DNA from: Deltaproteobacteria bacterium
GTDB lineage: Bacteria; Desulfobacterota; Deferrimicrobia; Deferrimicrobiales; Deferrimicrobiaceae
Direction of reading: 5' to 3'
Assembly (NCBI GenBank): GCA_021815305.1
Contig: JAKAHC010000001.1
Location: 62,001 to 126,000, forward strand
Length of the DNA stretch: 64,000 bases
This document shows positions 33,091 through 42,000 of the stretch, in pieces. The position numbers and the translations under genes were made by a program. A model generated the notes under the pieces. It did no database searches and was not told the origin of the DNA. It worked only from the letters and a program-made list of their open reading frames with translations. Within the stretch, counting starts at the first letter, position 1. Each line of letters starts with the position of its first letter.

Positions 33091-35759
33091 GAGAGGTAAC
33101 GGCTCACCAGCTCGTGGTTCTTCCCGAGCTTGGCGAGCTTCTGCTCCAGGGCGGCCTCGCGTTCGCGCAGGGCGTCGACGATGTCCTGCGGCGCGTTCGC
33201 CATGAACTTCTCGTTGGCAAGCCGCCCCGCCACGCGGACACGCTCCGCGTTCCCTTTTTCGATCTCCTTCTTGAGCCGCCGGGACTCCTGGTCGAAATCG
33301 ATGAGACCCGAAAGCGGCAGGCACACCTCGATGTCGTTCACGACGGCGGTCGCGTCCTGTACCGGGATGTAGTCCGGATCCACGTACGCGACGGCCTCGG
33401 CACGCGCCAACCGCCGCAAGATCTCCTCGTGATCGCGGAGGAACGCGATCTCTTCCGCCTCCCCCTTCAGCCGGACCTCCACTTTCTTCGCGGGCGGGAT
33501 GTTGAGCTCGCTGCGGATGTTGCGGACGGCGCGGATGACCTCCATCAGATGCGCCATGTCCTCCTCGACGTTCACGTCGTTCACGGCGGCGTCGGCAACG
33601 GGGTACGGCCTGTCGTACAGCAGCCCCCGCCCCCCGGGCAAGGCGTGCCACAGCTCCTCGGTCAGGAAGGGGATGAACGGTTGTCCGAGCGCGAGGAGCG
33701 TCTCGTAGACGTGCAGGAGGGTCGCCCGCTGGGCCTTTCGTTCCTCTTCACCGGCCGACGGGAGGAGGGCGGGCTTGATCATCTCGAGGTACCAATCGCA
33801 GAACTCGTGCCAGACGAACTGGTAATAGGCGGATCCGGCCTCGTTGAACCGGTACTCTTCGATCCCCCCGCGGACCTCGTCGATCACGCGCTGGAGGCGG
33901 GAGAGGATCCATCGGTCCACCACGGGAAGCTCCCCCGGGAGTTTGCGCGGGGTCTCCTCGTCCACGTGCATCCGGACGAATCTCCCCGCCTGGTACAGCT
34001 TGTTCATGAAGTTCCGGTACCCCTCGACCCGGTCGTCCGACATCCGGATGTCCCGCCCCTGCGCCGCCAGCGCCACCAGGGTGAAGCGAAAGGCGTCCGT
34101 GCCGAACCGGTCGATCACCTCGAGGGGGTCGATGACGTTCCCGCGCGTCTTGCTCATCTTCTCGCCCCTTGCGTCCCGGACCAGGGCGTGGATCACCACG
34201 TCGCGGAAGGGGGCCTTCCCGGTGAACTCGATCCCCATCATCATCATCCGGGCGACCCAGAAGAAGAGGATGTCGAAGCCCGTCACCAGGACGGAGGTCG
34301 GGTAGTACCGTTCCAGGTCCGCCGTGTTCTCCGGCCACCCCAGCGTGGAGAAGGGCCACAGGGCGGAGGAGAACCACGTATCGAGGACGTCCTCCTCCTG
34401 CAGGATCTCCTCCGCTCCGCAGGCCGCGCACTTCGAAGGGGGATCCGGTTCCACCATCGTCTTCCCGCAGGAACGGCAGTGGAACGCGGGGATCCTGTGC
34501 CCCCACCAGATCTGCCGGGAGATGCACCAGTCGCGGATGTTCTCCATCCACTCGAAGTACGTCTTCTCCCATTGCGAAGGGATGATCCGGGTCTCCCCTC
34601 CGCGCACGGCGCGTATGGCGGGCTCCGCCAGGGGCTTCGCCTTCACGAACCACTGCATGCTCTCCGACGGCTCCACCGCCGTTCCGCACCGGTAGCAGTG
34701 GCCGACGTTGTGCAGGTACGGCTCCTCCCGGACCAGAAGGCCTTCCTCTTTCAGCTTCGCCACCACGGCGTCGCGGCAGGCGAAGCGATCCAGGCCCGCG
34801 AAGACCCCCGCGTCGGCCGTCATCCTTCCGGACTCGTCGATGACCCGCACGGACGGCAGCTCGTGGCGCCTGGCCACCTCGAAATCGTTCACGTCATGGG
34901 CCGGCGTGATCTTCACCGCCCCCGTGCCGAACTCCCGGTCCACCATCGCATCCGCAAGCAGCGGGATGGGGCGGTTCATCAGCGGGAGGCGAAGCGTCGT
35001 CCCGACCCGCTCCGCGTACCGCTCGTCCTTCGGATTGACCGCGACGGCGGTGTCCCCCAGCATCGTCTCCGGCCGGGTGGTGGCCACGACGACCCCTTGC
35101 CCCCCCGACTGCCCGGGATATCGTATGTACCAGAGCGCGCCCTTTTCCTCCGCGTAGGAAACCTCGAGGTCGGAGAGCGCCGTGTGGCAGCGGGGGCACC
35201 AGTTGATGATATAGCGCCCCCGGTAGATGAGCCCTTTCCTGTAGAGGCGCACGAAGGCCTCGCGGACCGCGCGGGAAAGCCCATCGTCCATGGTGAACCG
35301 TTCCCTGTCCCAGTCGCAGGCGGCCCCGAGGCGCTTCAGCTGGCGCAGGATCGTTCCTCCGCTCTGCTCCTTCCACTTCCACACGCGGGCAACGAACGCA
35401 TCGCGCCCGAGTTCCTGGCGCGAAACTCCTTCCCCACGCAATTCCCTCTCCACGACGTTCTGCGTGGCGATGCCGGCGTGATCCGTCCCCGGAACCCAGA
35501 GCGCATTCCGGCCGTTCATGCGCGCATATCGCAGGAGGACGTCCTGCAGCGTGATGTTGAGCGCGTGCCCCATGTGGAGGGAACCCGTGACGTTGGGGGG
35601 CGGAATCACGATCGAATACGGCTCGCCGGGCCGGGCGGGGTCGGCGTGGAAGGCCCCTGCCTCGAGCCAGGCGGCATACCACCTCTCCTCCGCGGCTTTC
35701 GGGTCGTACGCCTTTTCCTTCACCGGTTCCTTCTCTTTCATCGTCTTTGGCGGCTCCAT
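33087..35759 (-). CDS. valS: Valyl-tRNA synthetase
   Basis: ValRS charges tRNA-Val and edits mischarged threonine. The 890-residue class Ia enzyme contains PPPNVTGSLHMGHAL (HIGH motif), the CP1 editing domain with TTRPETMLGDTAV and HDVNDFEVA, zinc-knuckle cysteines (WCPRCHT, HCYRCGT, HCRSCGKTM and KCAACGA), WFSSALWPFSTLGWP, EKMSKTRGNV (KMSKS) and a C-terminal anticodon domain plus the coiled-coil arm (about 825-885). The ATG at 35759 lacks a clear Shine-Dalgarno; MKEKEPV six codons later is the alternative. It follows the receiver-protein gene and is coupled to nadC. Confidence 0.97.
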   Translation of the reverse strand: MEPPKTMKEKEPVKEKAYDPKAAEERWYAAWLEAGAFHADPARPGEPYSIVIPPPNVTGSLHMGHALNITLQDVLLRYARMNGRNALWVPGTDHAGIATQNVVERELRGEGVSRQELGRDAFVARVWKWKEQSGGTILRQLKRLGAACDWDRERFTMDDGLSRAVREAFVRLYRKGLIYRGRYIINWCPRCHTALSDLEVSYAEEKGALWYIRYPGQSGGQGVVVATTRPETMLGDTAVAVNPKDERYAERVGTTLRLPLMNRPIPLLADAMVDREFGTGAVKITPAHDVNDFEVARRHELPSVRVIDESGRMTADAGVFAGLDRFACRDAVVAKLKEEGLLVREEPYLHNVGHCYRCGTAVEPSESMQWFVKAKPLAEPAIRAVRGGETRIIPSQWEKTYFEWMENIRDWCISRQIWWGHRIPAFHCRSCGKTMVEPDPPSKCAACGAEEILQEEDVLDTWFSSALWPFSTLGWPENTADLERYYPTSVLVTGFDILFFWVARMMMMGIEFTGKAPFRDVVIHALVRDARGEKMSKTRGNVIDPLEVIDRFGTDAFRFTLVALAAQGRDIRMSDDRVEGYRNFMNKLYQAGRFVRMHVDEETPRKLPGELPVVDRWILSRLQRVIDEVRGGIEEYRFNEAGSAYYQFVWHEFCDWYLEMIKPALLPSAGEEERKAQRATLLHVYETLLALGQPFIPFLTEELWHALPGGRGLLYDRPYPVADAAVNDVNVEEDMAHLMEVIRAVRNIRSELNIPPAKKVEVRLKGEAEEIAFLRDHEEILRRLARAEAVAYVDPDYIPVQDATAVVNDIEVCLPLSGLIDFDQESRRLKKEIEKGNAERVRVAGRLANEKFMANAPQDIVDALREREAALEQKLAKLGKNHELVSRYLS

Positions 35760-35839
35760 GGGGGAAAATGCGGCATGAGCGGCATGAGCGGCGTTCGGGC
35801 ACGGACGCCCGGCCGATCCCGCCGTGCCGAGTTACCGGT

Positions 35840-36943
35840 TCAGTGGGAAAGCTTCCCGGACTGCGCGCGGATCCGTGCGATCTCTTCGCGGATGAGCGCC
35901 TCCGCGGTGGCGGGGATCACCTCCCACGCCACGGCCTCGACCGACTCCCGGATCTTCGCGGAGAATTCCGCCGTGAGACGGTCCATCATTTCCCACATCA
36001 CCTTCTCCACGGCTTCGGAAGCCACGGCACGGAAGATCTCTTCCGCCCGGCCGGAGAACTGCCCCTTCACGGCCGCATCGAGAAGGGCGGCTTCCTCCTG
36101 CGCGGCAGGGACCGGCGAGGCCTCTCCCGCGGCGGCGGCCTCTTCCGGCGATGCGGAAGGCTCCGGCGCCATCGGGATCTCCACATCCTCCATGTCTTCG
36201 ATGTCCTCGATCTCCTCCATGCCTTCCATCGCCGGGGAAAGGTCGGTCACCGCCGCAGGGGCATCCTCCGTGGCGCCGCCTTCGATGTGCGCCACGGGAG
36301 GGGCGGGCGAAGCGACGGGCCTGGGCGGAGGAGAAGGCGGACCGCCCCCGTCGATCTCGTCGAGGGACACGTCGAACTCGTTGAAAACGGTTTCGGGAGT
36401 TCTCACGCCCCCGGGGAGCAGCGCTCCGGGGGGCATCCCCTCCCGGCCGGCCGAGGGCGCGGCAGCCAGCGGTTGTCCACCCTCTTCCTCGACCTCGTCC
36501 AGAACATCGCTGAAATCCCAGGGCTCCTCCCCCTGCGGAGTTTCTCCCGGTTTCCCCGCGGGAACGGGTTCGCCGGGCTCCCTGAGGAGGTTCTCCACTT
36601 TTTCCACCAGGTCCTGGGACTCGAACGGCTTGAAGAGGACCCCCTTCGCGCCGCTGGCCCGGAATCTCGCCTCGTCAAGGGGCACCAGGGTCCCGGAGAG
36701 GATCAGCACGGGAATCCGGCGGGTCGTCTCCATGCCGCGCAGCTCCGCGGCGACGGCGTATCCGTCCCTGCCGGGAAGGGTGACGTCGGCAACCACCAGG
36801 TCGGGGGCGATCTCCCCCGCAAGGCGCACGGCGTCATCGCCGTTGTCGACGGCCGTGATGGTGACGTCGGACTTGGCGAAGGTAAGCGAGAAGACTTTCT
36901 GGATGGTGAGGCTGTCTTCGGCGAGAAGAAGTTTTTTCGGCAT
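35840..36943 (-). CDS. Receiver-domain response regulator with Pro/Glu-rich linker and helical tail
   Basis: A 367-residue protein. Residues 1-120 are a complete CheY-like receiver: acidic pair Glu9-Asp10, phosphoacceptor Asp53 (VVADVTLPG), Thr/Ser in LILSGTL and Lys in VLFKPFE. Residues 125-305 are a low-complexity Pro/Glu/Ala linker with an IEDIEDMEDVE acidic run. The last 57 residues carry two related 22-residue helical units, each with VExVxWE, ending in AEALIREEIARI. There is no DNA-binding or enzymatic output. Similar receivers with this tail occur in deltaproteobacteria, and it suggests a protein-protein or localisation output. It lies between rnr and valS, with no kinase adjacent. Confidence 0.85.
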   Translation of the reverse strand: MPKKLLLAEDSLTIQKVFSLTFAKSDVTITAVDNGDDAVRLAGEIAPDLVVADVTLPGRDGYAVAAELRGMETTRRIPVLILSGTLVPLDEARFRASGAKGVLFKPFESQDLVEKVENLLREPGEPVPAGKPGETPQGEEPWDFSDVLDEVEEEGGQPLAAAPSAGREGMPPGALLPGGVRTPETVFNEFDVSLDEIDGGGPPSPPPRPVASPAPPVAHIEGGATEDAPAAVTDLSPAMEGMEEIEDIEDMEDVEIPMAPEPSASPEEAAAAGEASPVPAAQEEAALLDAAVKGQFSGRAEEIFRAVASEAVEKVMWEMMDRLTAEFSAKIRESVEAVAWEVIPATAEALIREEIARIRAQSGKLSH

Positions 36944-36968
36944 CGCCCCCCCCGATTTGCCCTTCATT

Positions 36969-39221
36969 CTATGGAGATTCCGGCAGCTTTTCAACAAATA
37001 GCAGATCCACCTCGCCCCGGTCGGGATCCGCCCGCCGGACCCGCACCCGCAACCGGTCCCCCAGGGCGATCCGGCGTCTCCTGTAGGCGCCCACCCACTC
37101 CAGCCGTTCCGGGGAAAGCGCGTACTCGTCATCCCGGAGGGTGGACACGTGGACGAACCCCTCCACCATCCAATCGGCCAGTTCGACGAAAAATCCGGAG
37201 GGCACGACGGAGGACACCGCACCCTCGAAGGTCTGCCCCACCCTCCCCGACATGAAAAGCGCCTTCGCCCTCTGTTCGACGGTTCGTTCCGCCTCCATCG
37301 CCGCCCGCTCCCTTCCGGACAGATGGGAACCGACTTCCGGCCACTTCGACACGAGGGCCCGCAGGTACGGCTCCATACCGCCGTCCCCGAGGGCCGCCTT
37401 GAGCACCCTGTGGACCACAAGGTCCGGATAGCGGCGGATGGGGGAGGTGAAATGAGTGTACCTCGACAGGGCCAGACCGAAGTGTCCCCGCGTCTCCGGA
37501 CCGTACCGCGCGAGCATCAGGCTGCGCAGGAGCATCATGTGGACCGGCCGCTCGTACTTTCCCCCCCGGGCAAGATCCGCCCACGCCTGCAGGCGGGAAG
37601 CGACGTCGCGGCGATCGGTGGACCGCTGGCGGCGCAGGAGACGGCCCGCCATCGCTTCGAATTCCTCGATCTTCTCGGGCGCGGGCTCCTCGTGGATGCG
37701 GAAGAGGAACGGGTCGCCCCGCATCGACAGGAACTCGGCCACCGAAGTGTTCGCCAGGAGCATGAACTCCTCGATGATCCGGTGGGACTCCCAACGGGGG
37801 GCCGCCCGCACCGATACGGGCATCCCCCCCTCCACACCGATTTTGGCTTCCGGCAGGTCGAAGTCGAGACCTCCCCGTCCGGCTCTTGCCAGGGTAAGCC
37901 AACCCGCGGCCGTGGCCATGGCCCGCAGCATGTCCCCGATTCCGGCGGTGATCCTCCCCCCCGGCGGTTCGCCCGCCGTCCCCCCGTTTCCGCCCGAGAG
38001 GAAGGCATGGACCTCGTCGTAGGTGAGGCGGGCCCGGCTCCGGATGACGGAAGGATAGAAGGCGGGCTTTCCCGGGTTGCCGCCGGGACGGATCGGCACT
38101 TCCACGGTCATCGTGAGGCGATTGACCCCGGCTCTCAGGCTGCACACGCCCTCGGAGAGCTCGGGGGGAAGCATGGGGATGCATCGGTCGGGAAAATAGA
38201 CGCTGGTTCCCCTTGCGTACGCCTCGCGGTCCAGGACCGACCGGGGCGCCACATAGTGCGCCACGTCCGCGATGGCGACGAAGAGACGATACCCGTCCCC
38301 GTCGGGGACCAGGCATACAGCGTCGTCGAAATCCCGGGCGTCCTCCCCGTCGATGGTGACGTAGGTCATTCCCCTCTGGTCGATGCGGGAGACGGACTCC
38401 GCACCGCGGATCGCGCCGGTTTCGCACGAGGAGAGACGGACGGCCTGCGGGATCCGCGCAGCCTCTTCCGCCACCGGATCGGGAAACGCCACGGGCAGGT
38501 CCATCGTTGAGATTACGGCAAGGAAAAGCGTCTCCATCGTGTGCGATCTGCCCATGAGACGCACGACCTTGGCTCTCCCCTCCTCGCGGGCCGACGGATA
38601 TCGCGTGACCTCCGCCAGAACCAGGTCCCCCGGTTCCGCAACCGGGCCTTCCGGAAGATCCACTTCGACGAGCAGGTCGGACTCCCGGTCACGGAAGCGC
38701 ACGAAGTGACGGTTCCCCGCGGGGACGTACCGGCCGACGAAGGTCCGGATCCCCCGCTCGAGAATCCGCTCGATCCGGCCATACCGCGGCGCCCCTCCGC
38801 GAAGCCGTTCGAGATGCACCAAAACCCGGTCTTTCGGCCAGGCGCCGGAAAGGGAATGCCCGGGAATGCGCACGACGGGGATCTCCGGGTCCGCCGGCAC
38901 AACAAGCGGCCGTCCCTCCCGGGTGAACCGCAACCGCCCCTCGACGCTCCGCTCTTCTCCCCCCTGCCTGCGGGGCACCGACGCGCCGCGGGGCTTCCCA
39001 TCTCCGAAGGAACCCCGGGTTTTCATGCGCCTCGGCGGCTTTCCCCCCGCCTTGCCCGCCATCCCGTCCGGAAGCAGCGCTTTCAGCGCCGCCTTGAAAG
39101 CCCTACGTTCGCCCTTTTCCACTCCGGCCTCGAGGTACCACTCCTTCACGGATGCGCGCCGGTCCCTCAGGTGGTCCAGGCGTTGCCGAAGCCACCTTTC
39201 CCAATATTCCTGGTCGCGCAT
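36969..39221 (-). CDS. rnr: Ribonuclease R (RNB-family 3'-5' exoribonuclease)
   Basis: RNase R degrades structured RNA from the 3' end. The product of about 750 residues has an N-terminal winged-helix-like basic region, cold-shock domains (GRLRFTREGRPLVV, YGRIERIL), the RNB catalytic domain with TIDGEDARDFDDAV (the Asp cluster), FVAIADVAHYV and FPDRCIPMLP, and YTHFTSPIRRYPDLVVHR, followed by an S1 domain (VGQTFEGAVSSVVPSGFFVEL). I start at ATG 39221, with AAGGGGAGGGG just upstream and a matching promoter at 39256-39284; longer starts are possible. Its linker between CSD and N terminus is Arg/Gly-rich. Tail Lys-rich region of E. coli RNase R is absent. Confidence 0.95.
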   Translation of the reverse strand: MRDQEYWERWLRQRLDHLRDRRASVKEWYLEAGVEKGERRAFKAALKALLPDGMAGKAGGKPPRRMKTRGSFGDGKPRGASVPRRQGGEERSVEGRLRFTREGRPLVVPADPEIPVVRIPGHSLSGAWPKDRVLVHLERLRGGAPRYGRIERILERGIRTFVGRYVPAGNRHFVRFRDRESDLLVEVDLPEGPVAEPGDLVLAEVTRYPSAREEGRAKVVRLMGRSHTMETLFLAVISTMDLPVAFPDPVAEEAARIPQAVRLSSCETGAIRGAESVSRIDQRGMTYVTIDGEDARDFDDAVCLVPDGDGYRLFVAIADVAHYVAPRSVLDREAYARGTSVYFPDRCIPMLPPELSEGVCSLRAGVNRLTMTVEVPIRPGGNPGKPAFYPSVIRSRARLTYDEVHAFLSGGNGGTAGEPPGGRITAGIGDMLRAMATAAGWLTLARAGRGGLDFDLPEAKIGVEGGMPVSVRAAPRWESHRIIEEFMLLANTSVAEFLSMRGDPFLFRIHEEPAPEKIEEFEAMAGRLLRRQRSTDRRDVASRLQAWADLARGGKYERPVHMMLLRSLMLARYGPETRGHFGLALSRYTHFTSPIRRYPDLVVHRVLKAALGDGGMEPYLRALVSKWPEVGSHLSGRERAAMEAERTVEQRAKALFMSGRVGQTFEGAVSSVVPSGFFVELADWMVEGFVHVSTLRDDEYALSPERLEWVGAYRRRRIALGDRLRVRVRRADPDRGEVDLLFVEKLPESP

Positions 39222-39255
39222 CCCCTCCCCTTTCCCCGCCAAGCGCATTTCCTCC

Positions 39256-39284
39256 ATCATACTTGGACACGCGGGGTTTGCCAC
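39256..39284 (-). promoter_or_regulatory. Candidate sigma-70 promoter for rnr
   Basis: The minus strand has GTGGCA, a 17-bp spacer and TATGAT (39256-39261). The -10 is one base off consensus and the -35 two bases off. A start site near 39249 leaves a leader of about 28 bases that contains a strong Shine-Dalgarno. Confidence 0.5.
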
Positions 39285-39331
39285 GGGTGTCGGCCGGGGA
39301 GTGCCGGACGAGGAGCGATTCCCGGAGGTGA

Positions 39332-39383
39332 TGATCGGGGTGACGTAATCGGGGAGTGTAATCGGGGGGTCGTAATTGGGGTT
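39332..39383. repeat. Four imperfect 13-bp tandem repeats upstream of the tRNA-Leu promoter
   Basis: Units beginning at about 39332, 39345, 39358 and 39372 share the core (G)TAATCGGGG, with TGATCGGGG in the first and TAATTGGGG in the last; spacing is 13-14 bases. The array ends at the -35 hexamer of the tRNA promoter. It is not coding on either strand as far as I can see. Confidence 0.6.
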
Positions 39384-39409
39384 GCCGCCGCGGGCGGTTT
39401 TGCTATAAT
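39382..39409 (+). promoter_or_regulatory. Promoter of tRNA-Leu(CAG)
   Basis: TTGCCG (39382-39387), a 16-bp spacer and a perfect TATAAT (39404-39409) lie 24 bases before the tRNA. The start site would be near 39416, so a short 5' leader is removed by RNase P. Confidence 0.75.
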
Positions 39410-39432
39410 TTCATTTTTCCGCATCCGGTGTG

Positions 39433-39519
39433 CCGAAGTGGCGGAACTGGCAGACGCGCCAGATTCAGGGTCTGGTGTGGGCAACCACGTGGGGGTTCAA
39501 ATCCCCCCTTCGGCACCAG
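39433..39519 (+). tRNA. tRNA-Leu, anticodon CAG
   Basis: An 87-base type II tRNA. The acceptor stem pairs GCCGAAG with CTTCGGC, followed by discriminator A and an encoded CCA. The anticodon arm CCAGA-TTCAGGG-TCTGG gives anticodon CAG, reading CUG, the leucine codon favoured by this GC-rich genome. A long variable arm (GTGGGC...CCAC) and a T arm of GGGGG-TTCAAAT-CCCCC are clear. It stands alone, with its own promoter, between rnr and a transporter gene. No repeat of its 3' end was noticed nearby, so no integrated element is indicated. Confidence 0.97.
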
Positions 39520-39819
39520 TACTTGCGCACTTTTCTCCAAAATCCATTTCCCCCGACATGGCGGTTTTGCGGCCGGCCCCATGCACCAGATCTCGTCATA
39601 CGGTTTGCGAGTTTCGATCTCCGAAGGATTCAGCATGAAATACGTAAGGATATCCTTGAGTTCTTTCGCCATGAGGCGAAGGGGGTCCGCCATCGGGAAA
39701 ACGTCGGCTATGCCCCCGGCCCGGAGGCGATCCCTTTCCCCACGGACGCTTCGGGATCCCGGGCGGCGATTCCCGGCGTCGCGCTTCCGGCCGGATACAC
39801 GGGGAGGTACAATGACGCG
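39520..39819. other. 300-bp gap between tRNA-Leu and the BASS transporter; no supported gene
   Basis: No protein or RNA gene can be supported here. The minus strand holds an open segment with a few non-repetitive codons (about 39540-39690), but it continues through the antisense of the tRNA and has no ribosome-binding site, so it may be a gene remnant at most. A GGGGAGG lies just before the transporter start region. Confidence 0.5.
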
Positions 39820-40728
39820 ATGCGCATGCGCGACGTCATGCTGGTGGTCCTGGCGCTCGGCGGCCTGGCCACGGGGGTGGTCTTCCCGAAGTTCGGGCTC
39901 CTCTTTTCGCCCTGGACCGTGCACGTGCTCATGGCCCAGCTCTTCTTCAGTTTCCTCGGGGTAGACTTCCGTTCACTGGCCCGGGTGCGCCCGGCCGATG
40001 CCGTCGAAGTGGGGGTGATCAGCGCGGCGAAGCTCTTCTTCGTTCCGATCCTGTTCTGGACGATCGCAGCTTGGCTGGCCCCGGGATGGGCGCTGCCGGT
40101 CCTTTTGATGAGCGGGGTTTCCACCGGGGTCACCGCTCCCTTCATCGCGAACCTCCTGGGGAGCAGCCCGCACCGCATGCTGCAGGTGTCGGCACTGACC
40201 TCGGCCCTGGTCCCCTTCACCCTTCCCGCCCTGGTCACCCTGCTGCTGGGGCAGCGCCTGGATATCCCCTATTCCTACATGGCCCGGATGCTGGCCCTCG
40301 TCCTGCTTCCTCCCGGGATCGTCGTATTCCTGCTGAAGCGGTTCTCCCCCGGGCTGGCGGACCGTTTGAACCGGCTCTCGGTGCCTTTGGGGATCGTCCT
40401 TTTCTTTTTCGTCGACATGGCGATCATCGCGCCCTTCGCCGGGCAGGTCACCGGCCGGATCGACCGGGTGCTGGCGGCGCTCGGCATGGCCACCCTGCTG
40501 AACGTGGCCTTCGTTTCCTTCGGGCTGGGGATGTCCCGCCTGCGGCGCTTCCGGCTCGACGGGCTGACCGGAGCTCTCGGGCTCACCTGCATCAACAACA
40601 CGCTGGTGGCGGTGTTCGCTGCCCGCTTCTTCGGGTCCGATCCCACGCTGCTGGCCGTGCTCTACATGTTCCCCTACTTCCTGATCCTGTTTCCCATGCG
40701 GTGGGTGGCGGAGCGGATGCATTTCTGA
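39820..40728 (+). CDS. BASS-family (bile acid:sodium symporter-like) transporter
   Basis: A 302-residue inner-membrane protein with nine or ten hydrophobic segments and the BASS pattern: MAQLFFSFLGVDFRSL in the second span, GVSTGVTAPFIANLLG at the first core crossing, and LGLTCINNTLVAVFAARFF (GLxxxNN-type) at the second. Bacterial members move bile acids, pyruvate, pantoate or other organic anions with sodium. The ATG at 39820 is chosen from two close ATGs; GGGGAGG is 12 bases upstream. It converges on the E2 gene of the sigma-54 operon and might serve the same metabolism, but nothing in sequence shows that. Confidence 0.82.
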   Translation: MRMRDVMLVVLALGGLATGVVFPKFGLLFSPWTVHVLMAQLFFSFLGVDFRSLARVRPADAVEVGVISAAKLFFVPILFWTIAAWLAPGWALPVLLMSGVSTGVTAPFIANLLGSSPHRMLQVSALTSALVPFTLPALVTLLLGQRLDIPYSYMARMLALVLLPPGIVVFLLKRFSPGLADRLNRLSVPLGIVLFFFVDMAIIAPFAGQVTGRIDRVLAALGMATLLNVAFVSFGLGMSRLRRFRLDGLTGALGLTCINNTLVAVFAARFFGSDPTLLAVLYMFPYFLILFPMRWVAERMHF

Positions 40729-40734
40729 CCGTTC

Positions 40735-40766
40735 CGCCGGGAAGGGGCGGAAACGCCCGCCCGCGG
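40735..40766. terminator. Possible bidirectional terminator between BASS and E2 genes
   Basis: A bulged stem (GTTCCGCC with GGCGGAAAC) and an alternative compact hairpin GGGCG-GAAA-CGCCC lie in the 52-bp convergent gap. Neither has a good T-tract. Confidence 0.35.
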
Positions 40767-40780
40767 GAAATCTCCTGCCG

Positions 40781-41986
40781 TTACAGCGATAGCCGGTAAG
40801 GCTCCTCCAGGATCCGCCTGATCGCGTCCAGGAAAGCCGCCGCGGGTGCGCCGTCGATGGCGCGATGATCGAAGACGAGGCTCAGCGGCAACACGGGAAG
40901 GACCTCCACCTTCCCGTCCCGCGCCACGGGTTTCCGGACCGCCCGGCCGACGCCCAGTATGGCTACCTGCGGCGCGTTGATCACCGGCATGAAGAAAGCG
41001 ATGTTGTGGCCCCCGAGGTTCGAGACGGTGAAGGTCGCCCCTTCCAGGTCCGTAAGCGCCAGGGAGCCGCTGCGGGCCCTGGACGCGAGCGCGCCGACCC
41101 CGGACGCGATCTCGATCAGGCCCATCCGGTCGGCATGTTTGAGCACCGGGACCGCCAGGCCCTCTTCCAGCGAGACCGCCACGCCGATATGGATCTCCCC
41201 TTCGAAGCGCCGGATCACGCCTCCCAGCCAGTGGGCGTTCACCCCCGGATGCGCCCTCAACGCGATCCCGGCGGCCTTGATGATGAGCGGCAGGTAGCCG
41301 GTCTTCCCTTCGGCATTCTTCCGGAATTCCGGATCGAGTTGCGCCAGCAGTTCCTCGGCGCGCTCCATGACGGCTTCCGTCGTGAGCAGCACGGGCACCG
41401 TGCCGTGGAAGCTTTGCGACATGCGATCGGCGATCACCTTCCGGATCCCCGTCACGGGCACGTCGCGGAACGCGGCGACCGGCGCTGCAGCCGCGGGGGC
41501 CGGGGGAACCTCCCGCGCGGCTTCCACGTCGCGGGCATGGATCCGACCGCTCGCCCCGGTCCCCCGCAGGGAAGCCAGGTCGATTCCGTAGGCGCGGGCG
41601 CGGGAGCGCGCCGCAGGGGTGGCCCGGACCCTCCCTGCGGGCCCGTTGGAGATCCCGGGCGCGGTCGGTGCCGGGGCCGGACCGGAAGCGTCCGCAACGC
41701 CGGAAGAGGCGAAAGCCGCGGAGGTCCCGGCAACGGGCACCTTCTCGCCGGCACGCCCCACCCAGGCCAGTGGGGTCCCCACCGGAACCTGTTTCCCCTC
41801 GGGAACGACGACGGACAGCAACACCCCTTCCGCGTCGCTTGGGACCACTACGGTCACCTTGTCGGTTTCGATCTCGACGATCGGTTCCTCCCTGGCGACC
41901 GGATCTCCGACGCGCTTCAGCCACTTGAGGACCGTGCCCTCTTCCATGGTCACGCCCATCCGGGGCATTGCGATTTCGAACGCCAT
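40781..41986 (-). CDS. Dihydrolipoamide acyltransferase (E2) of a 2-oxoacid/acetoin dehydrogenase
   Basis: E2 carries acyl groups on lipoyl-lysine and hands them to CoA. The 401-residue protein has one lipoyl domain (IVEIETDKVTVVV, Lys near 43), an Ala/Pro linker, a peripheral-subunit-binding domain (ATPAARSRARAYGIDLAS with GTGASGRI) and the catalytic domain with VSNLGGHNIAFFMPVINAP and FDHRAIDGAPAAAFL (HxxxDG). It is the last gene of the operon after E1-alpha and E1-beta. A single lipoyl domain is usual for acetoin and branched-chain complexes. No E3 gene accompanies it. Confidence 0.9.
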   Translation of the reverse strand: MAFEIAMPRMGVTMEEGTVLKWLKRVGDPVAREEPIVEIETDKVTVVVPSDAEGVLLSVVVPEGKQVPVGTPLAWVGRAGEKVPVAGTSAAFASSGVADASGPAPAPTAPGISNGPAGRVRATPAARSRARAYGIDLASLRGTGASGRIHARDVEAAREVPPAPAAAAPVAAFRDVPVTGIRKVIADRMSQSFHGTVPVLLTTEAVMERAEELLAQLDPEFRKNAEGKTGYLPLIIKAAGIALRAHPGVNAHWLGGVIRRFEGEIHIGVAVSLEEGLAVPVLKHADRMGLIEIASGVGALASRARSGSLALTDLEGATFTVSNLGGHNIAFFMPVINAPQVAILGVGRAVRKPVARDGKVEVLPVLPLSLVFDHRAIDGAPAAAFLDAIRRILEEPYRLSL

Positions 41987-42000
41987 GCCGATCCCTCCCC

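Noticed and set aside
35771-35793. Short GGCATGAGC direct repeat before valS
   Set aside because: Only two full 9-bp copies; too short to separate from chance in this GC-rich gap.
33114-37001. Plus-strand open frame of nearly 1300 codons
   Set aside because: It is antisense to valS and the receiver gene, is His/Asp/Arg/Pro-rich and matches no family; high GC removes stops from the opposite strand.
39431-39519. Possible attachment site at tRNA-Leu with an integrated element
   Set aside because: No integrase, no 3'-end repeat noticed, and housekeeping-type genes on both sides.
39403-39700. Minus-strand open frame across the tRNA with a GGFEPPRGCPHQ-like C terminus
   Set aside because: That peptide is the reverse complement of tRNA-Leu, a well-known source of false proteins; no ribosome-binding site supports the rest.
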